Positions 17,249-26,033 of a DNA stretch of 64,000 nucleotides are shown here, in pieces (within the stretch, counting starts at the first letter, position 1; every line of letters starts with the position of its first letter). Position numbers and translations under genes: made by a program. The stretch spans positions 1 through 64,000 of the forward strand of contig CALUCI010000006.1 of NCBI GenBank assembly GCA_943914515.1, read 5' to 3'. The notes under the pieces are model-generated. The model searched no databases, had not been told where the DNA came from, and was given only the letters and a program-made list of their open reading frames with translations. Source of the DNA: an uncultured Pseudomonas sp. Lineage in GTDB: Bacteria; Pseudomonadota; Gammaproteobacteria; Pseudomonadales; Pseudomonadaceae.

Positions 17249-17731
17249 TCAGTCTGGCAAGTGATTCAACGGCAGCGGGCTTTGCGCCTTGACGGTCTGA
17301 ATCGCGAAGTTGCTGCGGATATCGCTGACCCCCGGCAACTTGAGCAAGGTTCCGGTCAGAAAGCGTTCATAGCCGCGCAAGTCGGGCACTACCACATGCA
17401 GCAGAAAATCAGACTCGCCTGACACCAGAAAAGCGGAGATCACTTCCGGAAGCGCCAGCACCGCTTCGCGAAAGCTCTCGGCTTCCTTTTCGTGATGGCG
17501 CTCGACCTTGATGCCGACGAATACCGTCAACCCCAGCCCGACTTCATCGGGATCGAGGCTCGCCTGATAGCCGCGAATCACGCCCGCTTGCTCCAGATGA
17601 CGCACGCGGCGCAGGCAGGGCGAGGCTGACAGGCCGATCTCGTCCGCCAGTTGCACATTGGTCAGGCGGCCATCGCGCTGGAGGGCCGCGAGAATACGGC
17701 GGTCGAAGGCGTCGAGTTTGGCTTTTGGCAT
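17249..17731 (-). CDS. Lrp/AsnC-family transcriptional regulator
   Basis: 160 residues from ATG 17731. The N-terminal winged helix-turn-helix reads LDAFDRRILAALQRDGRL then LADEIGLSASPCLRRVRHLE, followed by the RAM ligand-binding domain (VFVGIKVERH; FLLHVVVPDLRGYERF). This is the standard AsnC/Lrp architecture, which senses amino acids. It is divergent from the LysE-type exporter at 17867, a common pairing in which the regulator induces amino-acid export. Confidence 0.93.
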   Translation of the reverse strand: MPKAKLDAFDRRILAALQRDGRLTNVQLADEIGLSASPCLRRVRHLEQAGVIRGYQASLDPDEVGLGLTVFVGIKVERHHEKEAESFREAVLALPEVISAFLVSGESDFLLHVVVPDLRGYERFLTGTLLKLPGVSDIRSNFAIQTVKAQSPLPLNHLPD

Positions 17732-17866
17732 ATCAGACCTGTTTTGAAGTAATGGTTGGCAGAACATGCCAATTCTAGCCGTCTGCCGGGTAAAACACGC
17801 AAGCACCCACTCTGCCCTTGGGCGATAGACTTTGCTTCACCGCTCAATCGGATGGAGTACCGAGCA

Positions 17867-18496
17867 ATGGAAAACCCGGGGTTGTACTTGTTGGCTTTGA
17901 CCATGATTTTCCTGATGCCCGGCTCCGACATGATCCTGCTGCTGCACACCGGCGCAAGCCAGGGGCGTGGGGCGGCATTGGCAACTGCGCTGGGCCTGGC
18001 CATCGCCCGTGCTTGTCATGTGGCGCTGGCGGCAATGGGCCTGGCGACCTTGTTCAAGGTGGCGCCCTGGACCTTCGATGTGGTGCGTATCGCCGGCGCG
18101 GCGTATTTGCTGTGGATGGGCGTGCATCTGTTCAAACCGGGCGCACTGGCGGTATTGCCCGGCACTGGCGAACAGCCTCGGGCGGTGTCCTTGCGCTCGG
18201 CGATCCAGCGGGGTGTGCTGACCAATCTGCTCAATCCCAAAGCCTTGCTGTTCTGCTCGGTGCTGCTGCCGCAGTTCATCGTTCCCGACGCGGAGTCGGT
18301 GACCACGCAGTTCGCGATGCTCGGTCTGGTACTGGTGGTGGTGGGGCTGCTGTTCGACAGCAGTTATGCGCTGGCGGGGACCTGGGTCGGCCGCTGGCTG
18401 GAGCACAGCCCGACCGCGCAGCGTGTGCAACGGTGGCTGTTTGGTGGATTGCTGATTGGTTTTGCAACGCGTCTGGCGTTTATGCAGCAGGCTTGA
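17867..18496 (+). CDS. LysE/RhtB-family amino-acid exporter
   Basis: 209 residues from ATG 17867, with GGAG nine bases upstream. Six hydrophobic segments and the family signature FLMPGSDMILLLHTGASQGRGAA near the start (the G-rich loop after helix 1) with TNLLNPKALLFCSVLLPQF in the middle identify RhtB-type exporters of neutral amino acids or homoserine lactones. It is divergent from the Lrp regulator at 17249, which probably controls it. Confidence 0.92.
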   Translation: MENPGLYLLALTMIFLMPGSDMILLLHTGASQGRGAALATALGLAIARACHVALAAMGLATLFKVAPWTFDVVRIAGAAYLLWMGVHLFKPGALAVLPGTGEQPRAVSLRSAIQRGVLTNLLNPKALLFCSVLLPQFIVPDAESVTTQFAMLGLVLVVVGLLFDSSYALAGTWVGRWLEHSPTAQRVQRWLFGGLLIGFATRLAFMQQA

Positions 18497-18584
18497 AAAT
18501 CTATCGCGCCACGGCTTGGTTCGAGCACTTGACCGGCGTAAGGCCACCATGGAGGATCACGGCTTTGCGGATAAGGATGACCAC

Positions 18585-19208
18585 ATGATTCGGATACTGG
18601 GCAGGGCAACCTCGATCAATGTGCGCAAGGTGCTATGGGCCTGTGCCGAGGTCGGTGTGCCGTTCGAACGTCAAGACTGGGGGACGGGCTTCAAGTCGAC
18701 CGAGGCGCCGGAGTTTCTGTTGCTCAATCCCAATGCCATGGTGCCGGTGATCCAGGACGGCGACTTCACGTTGTGGGAGTCCAACAGCATCATCCGCTAC
18801 CTGGCGACGCGCTACGGCGATGCCGCGCTCTATCCGGTCGAAGCCAAAGCGCGGGCCAGGGTGGATCAGTGGATCGACTGGCAAGCGTCTGATCTGAACC
18901 GGTCGTGGAGCTATGGCTTCATGTCGTTGGTCAGGCAATCGCCGGCGCATCAGGATGCGGCGGCGCTCGCGGCAGGGCTTGCGGAATGGGCTCGCTACAT
19001 GCGGATCCTGGATCGGCAGCTTGCCAGTACCGGCGCTTATGTCGCTGGCGAGGATTTCTCGCTGGCTGACATACCGGTCGGGCTTTCGGTCAATCGCTGG
19101 TTTGAAACGCCCTTTGATCATCCGCAGTTGCCGGCGGTGAGCGAGTATTACCAGCGCTTGGGTGAGCGGTCGGGGTTCAGGTTGTATGGGCGTAATGGGA
19201 TGCCGTAG
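18585..19208 (+). CDS. Glutathione S-transferase family protein
   Basis: 207 residues from ATG 18585, preceded by AAGGATGA. The thioredoxin-like N-terminal half (MIRILGRATSINVRKVLWAC; LLLNPNAMVPVIQDGDFTLWESNSIIRYLATRYG) has the cis-proline VPV and the glutathione-binding ESNSI. An all-helical C-terminal half ends with FSLADIPVGLSVNRW. The serine in ATSIN is the likely catalytic residue. It follows the LysE exporter by about 90 bp. The substrate is unknown. Confidence 0.9.
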   Translation: MIRILGRATSINVRKVLWACAEVGVPFERQDWGTGFKSTEAPEFLLLNPNAMVPVIQDGDFTLWESNSIIRYLATRYGDAALYPVEAKARARVDQWIDWQASDLNRSWSYGFMSLVRQSPAHQDAAALAAGLAEWARYMRILDRQLASTGAYVAGEDFSLADIPVGLSVNRWFETPFDHPQLPAVSEYYQRLGERSGFRLYGRNGMP

Positions 19209-19219
19209 GGGCTGGCCGG

Positions 19220-19355
19220 TGATGTTGGTTCTGCCGGCCTCATCGCCGGCAAGCCGGCTCCCACTGACGCTTCGCGGCTGAAGCGGAGCGCCGCCCGGCC
19301 GCTCCTACGGGCACGCAGCCAGGCATTAACCCCGTAGGAGCGGGTTTACCCGCGA
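19220..19355. repeat. REP palindromes
   Basis: Two unit types: CTGCCGGCCTCATCGCCGGCAAGCCGGCTCCCAC (in pieces across 19230-19265) and GTAGGAGCGGGTTTACCCGCG near 19335. Both are common in Pseudomonas intergenic DNA. They fill the gap between the convergent GST and rhodanese genes and may limit read-through. Confidence 0.8.
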
Positions 19356-19370
19356 GGCGTCATCAGCCGC

Positions 19371-20954
19371 TCAGATCACATAAAACCCGTGCGTCCCGTC
19401 ACGCCCCAACTGCTCGACCAGGCCAAACTCCCAATCCAGATACCCCTGCATCGCTTCACGCGGGTTGTCTGTGCCTTCATACGGGCGGCGATAACGGTCG
19501 CTGCGCGGCACGGCCAGATGGCTTTCGCCGTGCTCCAGTTCACGCCCTTCGGCGATCCAGCGGCCTGTGCCGCCTTCCAGCAGGAACACCGGCTTGCGCG
19601 TTAGCGCCTGCAGGTCGACGGCGGCAAAGCGTGCCAGCAGGCTGCTGCCACAGGTCACCACATAGCGCTCGGCCACCGGCAGGTTTTCCAGGGCCTCGGC
19701 CAGTTGCGCGCGGATCGCCCAGTGCGCGCCGGGGATGTGGCGCTGGACGTAGTTGGCGCTGGTGGTGAAGTCGAGCAGGGCGGTGTTGCCTTCATTCAGC
19801 CATGCCTGCAACTGCTCCGTCTGGATCGACGGCGGTTGCGGCAGGGCCGGCAGCGGTACCTGCCAGTCGCCGGTTTCGCTGAAGTCGGCGGCAGTCAGGC
19901 CGTCCAGCACCGCCACTTGCCAGCCCATCTGCGCCAGCCACGAAGCGCTCATGTTGGCGCGCACGCCGTCGTTGTCGAGCAGCACGATGCGCGCGCCGCG
20001 CACGCTGGCGCTGTGGTCGGTTTCCTGCACCAGTTGCCCGCCCGGCACCGAGCGGCTGCCCGGCAGATGACCCTCGGCGTATTCCTCCGGGGTGCGTACA
20101 TCGAACAGGTAGGTGGTGCGGTTGCTCTCTGCCTGCCAGGCGTTCAGGCCGCCCTTGGACAGGCGCGCCACGCCGGCCTTGTCGGCCACGGCGCGGGCAC
20201 GGCTGGCCGCACTGGCGCGGGTATCGGCAGTCACTTCGGCGAAGCGCTGCGACTGGCCGTGAGCCAGTTTTTGCCCGGCCAGGGTCCAGCCGATGGTGCC
20301 GTTGCGCAGGGCCGACACCGGGTTGGGAATACCGGCGTTGACCAGCGACTGGGTGCCGATGATGCTGCGGGTCCGGCCGGCGCAGTTGACGATCACCCGG
20401 GTGTTCGGGTCCGGCGCCAGTTCGGCGACCCGCAACACCAGTTCGGCGCCCGGCACGCTGATGCCGCCGGGAATGCTCATGGTCTGGTATTCGTCGAAGC
20501 GGCGGGCGTCGAGCACCACCACGTCGGCCTTGTCGTCGAGCAACTGCTGGACTTCCTCGGCCGCCAGTGACGGCGTGTGGCGCTGGCTTTCGACCAGTTC
20601 ACCGAAGGCCTTGCTCGGCACGTTGACGTCGCGGAACAGTTCGCCGCCGGCATCCCGCCAGCCGGCCAGGCCACCCTCGAGCAGCGCGACATCGCGGTAA
20701 CCCAGCGCCAGCAAACGCTCGGCCGCGAGGGCGGCGAGGCCTTCGCCATCGTCATACACGGTCACCGGCGTGTCGCGCCGGGGGATGCGGGCGTACACCT
20801 CGATTTCCAGTTTCGACAGGGGAATATTGGCCGCGAAAAGCGGATGCTCCAGGGCGAACGGCGCTTCTTCGCGCACGTCGATCAGGGCGAGTTCTTGCTT
20901 GGCCAGCAGGTGCTGGCGCAGCTCGGCAAAGGAGCGGGTAGTCGCGGTGCTCAT
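19371..20954 (-). CDS. Four-domain rhodanese (thiosulfate sulfurtransferase-like)
   Basis: 527 residues made of four tandem rhodanese domains. Domains 2 and 4 keep the active-site cysteine (VNCAGRTRSIIG, Cys191; VTCGSSLL, Cys435). In domains 1 and 3 the position is aspartate (VYDDGEGLAA; LLDNDGVRA), so they are probably structural. The start ATG 20954 overlaps the stop of the dioxygenase gene by four bases, so the two are co-translated. The same pair of neighbours, as I recall, occurs in P. aeruginosa (PA2602-PA2603). The probable role is passing sulfane sulfur or sulfite released from mercaptopropionate oxidation. Confidence 0.88.
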   Translation of the reverse strand: MSTATTRSFAELRQHLLAKQELALIDVREEAPFALEHPLFAANIPLSKLEIEVYARIPRRDTPVTVYDDGEGLAALAAERLLALGYRDVALLEGGLAGWRDAGGELFRDVNVPSKAFGELVESQRHTPSLAAEEVQQLLDDKADVVVLDARRFDEYQTMSIPGGISVPGAELVLRVAELAPDPNTRVIVNCAGRTRSIIGTQSLVNAGIPNPVSALRNGTIGWTLAGQKLAHGQSQRFAEVTADTRASAASRARAVADKAGVARLSKGGLNAWQAESNRTTYLFDVRTPEEYAEGHLPGSRSVPGGQLVQETDHSASVRGARIVLLDNDGVRANMSASWLAQMGWQVAVLDGLTAADFSETGDWQVPLPALPQPPSIQTEQLQAWLNEGNTALLDFTTSANYVQRHIPGAHWAIRAQLAEALENLPVAERYVVTCGSSLLARFAAVDLQALTRKPVFLLEGGTGRWIAEGRELEHGESHLAVPRSDRYRRPYEGTDNPREAMQGYLDWEFGLVEQLGRDGTHGFYVI

Positions 20955-21559
20955 CGGGCGGGGTTCTCTTTGGACAGGTCCCAGATATTGGGCAAGCGGG
21001 TATTGGAGTAGCCGGAGATAAAGGGTTTTTCGCTGCCGTCGGCGAGGTACACGGCGCGTTTCACCGCGCCGATGTTGGCGCCATAGACGTGGATGCTGAT
21101 GGACACCTGGTCGTCATGGGCATTGCTGACCTGATGGATATCGCCAATCCGTGGCGACACCGCTTCCACCTGGCCCGGCGCCAGGCGCACGGCTTCACCC
21201 GCCGGGATCAGCGCGCCGCTGTCGCTGCGGGCGAAGCCCTGCGAGTACTCGGCGCCGCGCAGCATGCCGATCAGCCCCCAGACCCGATGGTCGTGAATGG
21301 GCGTGCTCTGCCCCGGGCCCCAGACGAAACTGACCACCGAGAAGCGCTGGCGCGAATCGGCATGCAGCAGGAACTGCTGGTAACGCTCGGGGTTGGGTTG
21401 GGCCAGTTCTTCCGGCAACCAGTCGTCATGCGCGACCAGTTGCTGCAACAGGTTCTGGCCGCGGTCGAGGATGGCCGCTTCGGCGGTTTCCCGGTCGAGC
21501 AATTCGGCAAGGTCGCCGATGAACTGGCGAAGGCGGTCGAGGCGTAGCGGTGCGGTCAT
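20951..21559 (-). CDS. 3-mercaptopropionate dioxygenase (thiol dioxygenase)
   Basis: 202-residue cupin. The iron-binding histidines are His89 and His91 (PIHDHRVWG) and His142 (DIHQVSN); the second-sphere Ser155-His157-Tyr159 triad is intact (SISIHVYG). Gln62 stands where substrate-binding Arg is found in Arg-type cysteine dioxygenases, and this Gln type marks the bacterial 3-mercaptopropionate dioxygenases. The enzyme inserts O2 to make 3-sulfinopropionate. Much of the sequence matches the P. aeruginosa enzyme as I remember it. It overlaps the rhodanese gene and is divergent from the FMN monooxygenase. Confidence 0.9.
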   Translation of the reverse strand: MTAPLRLDRLRQFIGDLAELLDRETAEAAILDRGQNLLQQLVAHDDWLPEELAQPNPERYQQFLLHADSRQRFSVVSFVWGPGQSTPIHDHRVWGLIGMLRGAEYSQGFARSDSGALIPAGEAVRLAPGQVEAVSPRIGDIHQVSNAHDDQVSISIHVYGANIGAVKRAVYLADGSEKPFISGYSNTRLPNIWDLSKENPAR

Positions 21560-21815
21560 GATTCTCGGCTCAGGCTGCGGTTTTGAAGAACCCTAGCAAT
21601 CACAAGATGATTCTCAAAATTCAAATTGTGCATAAGCTAATATGCGCAAAGAGAATTTTAAAGATAAAACATTATTCTTTATTTTTTAAATAAGCTTATG
21701 CCGGAAAAGAATTTCACAACGGAGGAGGTGGTCGTTAGCTTATAAGCGTTCGTTTTGAAGAAAGCGCCTTCTATAACCATCAAGGCTTTCTTCCCGCCTC
21801 TCAAGGAGCCCCAGC
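21560..21815. promoter_or_regulatory. AT-rich divergent promoter region of the sulfur locus
   Basis: 256 bases, much more AT-rich than the surroundings, between divergent sulfur genes. It contains three copies of an ATAAGCT/AGCTTAT motif: 21632-21638, the palindrome ATAAGCTTAT at 21690-21699, and 21737-21743. These are plausible regulator sites. GGAGC at 21805 is the ribosome site for the monooxygenase. Confidence 0.55.
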
Positions 21816-22898
21816 ATGAGTGTTCAATTCATCGGCATGATCGGCCACCGGCTGTCATCGGAAACCCTCGACGCCAGCGGTCCGATCTTCGACAAGGCGT
21901 ATATCAGCCGCTTTGCCCAGGTCCATGAAGACGCCGGTTTCGACCGCTTGCTGGTGGGCTACTGGTCGGATCAGCCGGACGGCTTCCTGGTCACCGCGCT
22001 GGCTGGTCTATCCACCTCGCGCATCAAGTTTCTGCTGGCCCACCGGCCCGGATTCGTCGCCCCGACCCTTGCCGCCCGCAAGCTCGCGACCCTTGAACAC
22101 CTGCTCGACGGTCGCCTGGCGCTGCACGTGATCAGCGGCGGCAGCGACGCCGAGCAACGCAAGGACGGCGACTACCTCGACCATGACCAGCGCTATGCCC
22201 GCACCGACGAGTTCCTTGAAGTGGTGCGCAAGGTCTGGACCGAAGAGCAGCCGTTCGATCATCAAGGCACCTACTACCAGGCACAGGGCGCCTTCTCGGC
22301 GATCAAGCCGCTGCAGAAACCGCACCTGCCGGTGTACTTCGGTGGCTCGTCGCAGGCCGCGCTGGAAGTCGCGGGCAAGCACGCCGATGTGTTCGCCCTG
22401 TGGGGCGAATCGTTGCAGCAGACCCGCGAAACCATCGCTGCAGTGCGCGCCGAAGCGGCCCGGCATGGTCGCGAAATCCAGTTCAGCGTGTCGTTCCGGC
22501 CAATCATCGCCGACACCGAAGACGCCGCCTGGGCCAAGGCCGACGCGATCCTCGGCACTGCCCGGCAGCGTCTGGAACGTGCGGGTCCGGTGCTCGCGCA
22601 GAAACCGCAAAGCGTCGGCGCCCAGCGCCTGCTCGATACCGTGGCCCAGGGCGAGCGGGTCGACGAGCGCCTGTGGACCGGGATTGCCGCGCTGGTCGGT
22701 GGCGGGCACAACTCCACCGCACTGGTGGGCACTCCGGAGCAAGTGGCCGATGCCTTGCTCGCGTATTACGACCTGGGCGTGACCACCTTCCTGGTTCGCG
22801 GTTTCGACCCGGTCAACGACGCCGAAGACTATGGCCGCGAACTGCTGCCGCTGACCCGCGCCAAAGTCGCTGCCCGCCAGTTGCAACGCAGCGCCTGA
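21816..22898 (+). CDS. LLM-class FMN-dependent monooxygenase (SsuD-like)
   Basis: 360 residues with the bacterial luciferase-like TIM barrel. Typical segments are FAQVHEDAGFDRLLVGYWSD, the RPGFVAPTLAARKLATLEHL strand-helix, HVISGGSDAEQRKDGDYLDHDQRYARTDEFLEVVRKVW (in pieces) and PVYFGGSSQAALEVAGKHAD. These place it with the SsuD/MsuD alkanesulfonate monooxygenases, which use reduced FMN to release sulfite. No flavin reductase gene is adjacent. Next to it is a TctBAC transporter rather than the usual ssu ABC transporter, so the substrate may be a sulfonated or thiolated carboxylic acid. That is inference. Confidence 0.87.
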   Translation: MSVQFIGMIGHRLSSETLDASGPIFDKAYISRFAQVHEDAGFDRLLVGYWSDQPDGFLVTALAGLSTSRIKFLLAHRPGFVAPTLAARKLATLEHLLDGRLALHVISGGSDAEQRKDGDYLDHDQRYARTDEFLEVVRKVWTEEQPFDHQGTYYQAQGAFSAIKPLQKPHLPVYFGGSSQAALEVAGKHADVFALWGESLQQTRETIAAVRAEAARHGREIQFSVSFRPIIADTEDAAWAKADAILGTARQRLERAGPVLAQKPQSVGAQRLLDTVAQGERVDERLWTGIAALVGGGHNSTALVGTPEQVADALLAYYDLGVTTFLVRGFDPVNDAEDYGRELLPLTRAKVAARQLQRSA

Positions 22899-22983
22899 AC
22901 CCCTTTCTCTCACGTTTTTCCCCACGAGACCGCACGCGCGGATCGTCCGCCACCGTGCCTTGCCAGGCACCTGGAGATGTTCC

Positions 22984-23475
22984 GTGCACGACGTTCCGCA
23001 ACCTGCCATCGCCGCTGTGCGCGCCCTGCGGGTGGATGCCCGCGAAGCCCTCGCCGGTTTGCTGTTTCTCGGTTTCGGCGTGGCCGGGCTGGTGATCGGC
23101 AGCGACTACGCCGCAGGCACCGCCATGCGCATGGGCGCGGGTTATTTCCCCTGGCTGGTGAGCCTGGCCCTGTGTGGGCTGGGGGCCGCGCTGCTGCTGC
23201 GCGGTCTGGCGCTGTCGCGCGAGCGGGTGGCGCTGGGCGAACTGTTCCAGGCACGGGTGGGGCTGTCCATCGGCGGTAGCGTGGTGGCCTTCGCCTTGCT
23301 GTTGCCGAGCCTCGGCCTGGGCCTGTCGACTCTGGTGATGACCCTGCTCAGCGGCCTGGCCCGGCGCCGCGCCAACCTCGCTGAACTGGCGGTGCTCGGC
23401 TGCACCCTCGGCCTGTTCAGTGTGCTGGTGTTCGCCTACGGGCTGGGCCTGAACCTGCCGGCCTGGCCGGTCTGA
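22984..23475 (+). CDS. tctB: Tripartite tricarboxylate transporter small permease TctB
   Basis: 163 residues from GTG 22984, with GGAG seven bases upstream (the frame extends back to 22960 without a ribosome site). Four hydrophobic segments, including EALAGLLFLGFGVAGLVIGSD and ADRVMG-like RMGAGYFPWLVSLALCGLG, match the TctB/DUF1468 family. It ends 9 bp before TctA, and order B-A-C is followed by the binding protein. It forms the small membrane subunit of a sodium- or proton-driven carboxylate importer. Confidence 0.87.
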   Translation: MHDVPQPAIAAVRALRVDAREALAGLLFLGFGVAGLVIGSDYAAGTAMRMGAGYFPWLVSLALCGLGAALLLRGLALSRERVALGELFQARVGLSIGGSVVAFALLLPSLGLGLSTLVMTLLSGLARRRANLAELAVLGCTLGLFSVLVFAYGLGLNLPAWPV

Positions 23476-23484
23476 GGGCGAACC

Positions 23485-24987
23485 ATGGAATTGCTGACCC
23501 ACCTGGGCATCGGCCTCGACGCCGCGTTCACCCTGAACAACCTGCTGTACTGCCTGCTCGGCGTGACCCTCGGCACGCTGGTGGGGGTGTTGCCGGGCCT
23601 CGGGCCGGTGGCGACCATCGCCATGTTGTTGCCGATCACTTACGGCCTGACCCCGGCCGCCGCGCTGATCATGCTCTCGGGTATCTACTACGGTGCCCAG
23701 TACGGCGGCTCGACCACGGCGATCCTGGTCAATCTGCCCGGCGAATCGTCGTCGGTGGTCACCTGCCTCGACGGCCATGCCATGGCCCGCAAGGGCAGGG
23801 CGGGGGCGGCGCTGGCGATTGCCGCGATCGGCTCGTTCATCGCCGGCAGCCTGGCCATCCTGTTGCTGGCCGCCGCCGCCACTCCGCTGGCGGAAGTGGC
23901 GTTGAAATTCGGTCCGGCGGAGTACTTTTCGCTGATGCTGCTGGGCTTGCTGGCGGCCATCGTGCTGGCCCAGGGCGATGTGCTCAAGGCGGTGGCGATG
24001 ACCTTGCTCGGGCTGTTGCTGGGGCTGGTCGGCACCGACGTCAATTCCGGTATCGAACGCTTCACCTTCGGCATTCCGGCGCTCAGTGACGGCATCAGTT
24101 TCGTGGTGATTTCCATGGGCATCTTCGGCATCGCCGAGATCATCGCCAACCTCGAACGCGACCATGCCGGCGTGCCGCAGGTGGCCCGCGTCGGCAGCCT
24201 GTTGCCCTCGCGCGAGGACTATCGCCGGAGCTGGAAACCGATCCTGCGCGGCACCGGTCTCGGTGCGCTGCTGGGCGTATTGCCCGGTGGTGGCGCGATG
24301 CTCGGCGCGTTCGCTTCGTACATGGTGGAGAAGCGTCTGGCCAGACAGCCGGAGCGTTTCGGCCAGGGCGCGATCGAGGGCGTGGCCGGCCCCGAGTCGG
24401 CCAACAATGCCGGCGCGCAGACTTCGTTCATCCCCATGCTGGTGCTGGGCCTGCCGTCCAATGCGGTGATGGCGCTGATGGCCGGCGCGATGATGATCCA
24501 CGGCATCGTCCCCGGCCCGCAGGTGATCGACGACCGCCCCGAGCTGTTCTGGGGCCTGATCGTCAGCATGTGGATCGGCAACCTGTTGCTGCTGGTACTC
24601 AACCTGCCGCTGGTGGGGATCTGGGTGCGCCTGCTGGCGGTGCCGTATCGCCTGTTGTACCCGTCGATCCTGCTGTTCTGCTGCATCGGCGTGTACAGCG
24701 TCAACAACAGCCTGTTCGACGTGTTGCTCACGGTCGGCTTCGGCCTGCTCGGCTACCTGTTCATCAAACTGCGCTGCGAGCCGGCGCCACTGCTGCTGGG
24801 CTACCTGCTCGGCCCGCTGATGGAAGAAAACCTGCGCCGGGCGATGTTGCTGTCGCGCGGTGATCCCTCGGTGTTCGTCACCCGGCCCTTGAGCCTGACC
24901 CTGCTGATCATCTGCGCGCTGGTGCTGCTGCTGATGGTCTCGCCACGGATCCGCGCCACTCGCCAGGCGGCGTTCAGCGAAGACTGA
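23485..24987 (+). CDS. tctA: Tripartite tricarboxylate transporter large permease TctA
   Basis: 500 residues, about 12 helices. The family-specific glycine-proline-rich segments are both present: GTLVGVLPGLGPVATIAMLLP near residue 35 and GALLGVLPGGGAMLGAFASY near 260, which form the pseudo-symmetric transport site. YYGAQYGGSTTAIL and PGPQVIDDRPELFWGLI are also typical. Length matches TctA (about 500). It is in one operon with tctB and tctC and is probably co-induced with the FMN monooxygenase upstream. Confidence 0.93.
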   Translation: MELLTHLGIGLDAAFTLNNLLYCLLGVTLGTLVGVLPGLGPVATIAMLLPITYGLTPAAALIMLSGIYYGAQYGGSTTAILVNLPGESSSVVTCLDGHAMARKGRAGAALAIAAIGSFIAGSLAILLLAAAATPLAEVALKFGPAEYFSLMLLGLLAAIVLAQGDVLKAVAMTLLGLLLGLVGTDVNSGIERFTFGIPALSDGISFVVISMGIFGIAEIIANLERDHAGVPQVARVGSLLPSREDYRRSWKPILRGTGLGALLGVLPGGGAMLGAFASYMVEKRLARQPERFGQGAIEGVAGPESANNAGAQTSFIPMLVLGLPSNAVMALMAGAMMIHGIVPGPQVIDDRPELFWGLIVSMWIGNLLLLVLNLPLVGIWVRLLAVPYRLLYPSILLFCCIGVYSVNNSLFDVLLTVGFGLLGYLFIKLRCEPAPLLLGYLLGPLMEENLRRAMLLSRGDPSVFVTRPLSLTLLIICALVLLLMVSPRIRATRQAAFSED

Positions 24988-25024
24988 CTGCTTGCTCCGA
25001 TCCCACTATTCCAGGAATCCCCAG

Positions 25025-25999
25025 ATGAAATTCGCCAAACCCCTCAAGTTCGCCCTGGCCGCGCTGGCCCTCGGCATCACCGGACTGGCCCAGGCCGACA
25101 ACTACCCGAGCCGCGCCGTGACCCTGATCGTGCCGTTCCCCCCGGGTGGCGCGGCGGACACCGTCGGCCGCTACTACGCCGAGCAGCTTTCGCTATCCCT
25201 CGGCCAGCCGGTGGTGGTGGACAACAAGCCCGGTGCCGGCACCGCCATCGCCGCCGAGGCCGTGGCCAAGGCCAAGCCGGATGGCTACACCCTGTCGCTG
25301 GCCACTGCCGGGCAACTGGCGATCCTGCCCAACCTGCAGAAAGACCTGCGCTATGACTGGAAGAACGACTTCGTGCCGCTCGCCGTCGTGGCGTCGGTGC
25401 CCAACGTGGTGGCGGTGCAGGCTGGCAGCAAGATCGATTCGCTCAAGGGCCTGATCGCCGAGGCCAAGGCGCATCCTGGCGCGCTGAGCTATTCGTCCTG
25501 CGGTAACGGCACGCTGTGCCACCTCTCGGGCGAACTGCTCAAACACCTGTCGGGCACCGACCTGCTGCATGTGCCGTACAAGGGCAGTGCGCCGGCGGTG
25601 ACCGGGCTGCTCGGGGGCGAGATCGACGTCGCGGTGGACACCCTGACCGTGCTCGCCCCGCAGATCCAGGCCGGCAAACTCAAGGGCCTGGTGCTGAGCA
25701 GCGCCGAGCGCTCGCCGTTGCTGCCGAATGTGCCGAGTGCCGTCGAGGCGGGCTTGCCGGGGTTCGTCGCCTCGGGCTGGTTCGGCATCGTCCTGCCCAA
25801 GGGCGCCGCACCGGAACTGGTGGAGAAGTTGAGTGGTGCCATCGCCACCATCGCCAAGGCGCCGCAGACTGCCGAGCGCTTCGGCCAGAACGGGATCAGT
25901 GTCGAGCGCAGCACGCCGCAGGGTTTCGCCGAACTGATCGCGCAGGACAACCAGCGCTGGGGTGAAGTGATCCAGGCCGGCAAGATCACCCTCGAATAA
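25025..25999 (+). CDS. tctC: Tripartite tricarboxylate transporter substrate-binding protein (Bug/TctC)
   Basis: 324 residues from ATG 25025. A signal peptide (FALAALALGITGLAQAD) leads to the Bug fold. YPSRAVTLIVPFPPGGAADTVGR, VVVDNKPGAGTAIAAEAVAKAKPDGYTL (in pieces) and LLHVPYKGSAPAVTGLLGGEID are signature segments; the PGGAxD loop binds the carboxylate of the ligand. Periplasmic receptor for the TctAB permease. The ligand is not determinable, but the context suggests a sulfur-containing carboxylic acid. Confidence 0.92.
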   Translation: MKFAKPLKFALAALALGITGLAQADNYPSRAVTLIVPFPPGGAADTVGRYYAEQLSLSLGQPVVVDNKPGAGTAIAAEAVAKAKPDGYTLSLATAGQLAILPNLQKDLRYDWKNDFVPLAVVASVPNVVAVQAGSKIDSLKGLIAEAKAHPGALSYSSCGNGTLCHLSGELLKHLSGTDLLHVPYKGSAPAVTGLLGGEIDVAVDTLTVLAPQIQAGKLKGLVLSSAERSPLLPNVPSAVEAGLPGFVASGWFGIVLPKGAAPELVEKLSGAIATIAKAPQTAERFGQNGISVERSTPQGFAELIAQDNQRWGEVIQAGKITLE

Positions 26000-26033
26000 G
26001 CTGCACGGCGTACCGGCCGGGACACAGCCAAAA

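Noticed and set aside
19704..20570. Long open frame on the plus strand opposite the rhodanese gene
   Set aside because: It mirrors the GC-rich rhodanese gene codon for codon, has no ribosome site and no recognisable protein features; similar mirror frames lie opposite most genes here.
22813..24501. 562-codon minus-strand frame, His/Gln/Arg-rich, opposite tctB and tctA
   Set aside because: Low-complexity composition typical of an antisense frame; TctB and TctA on the plus strand are unmistakable.
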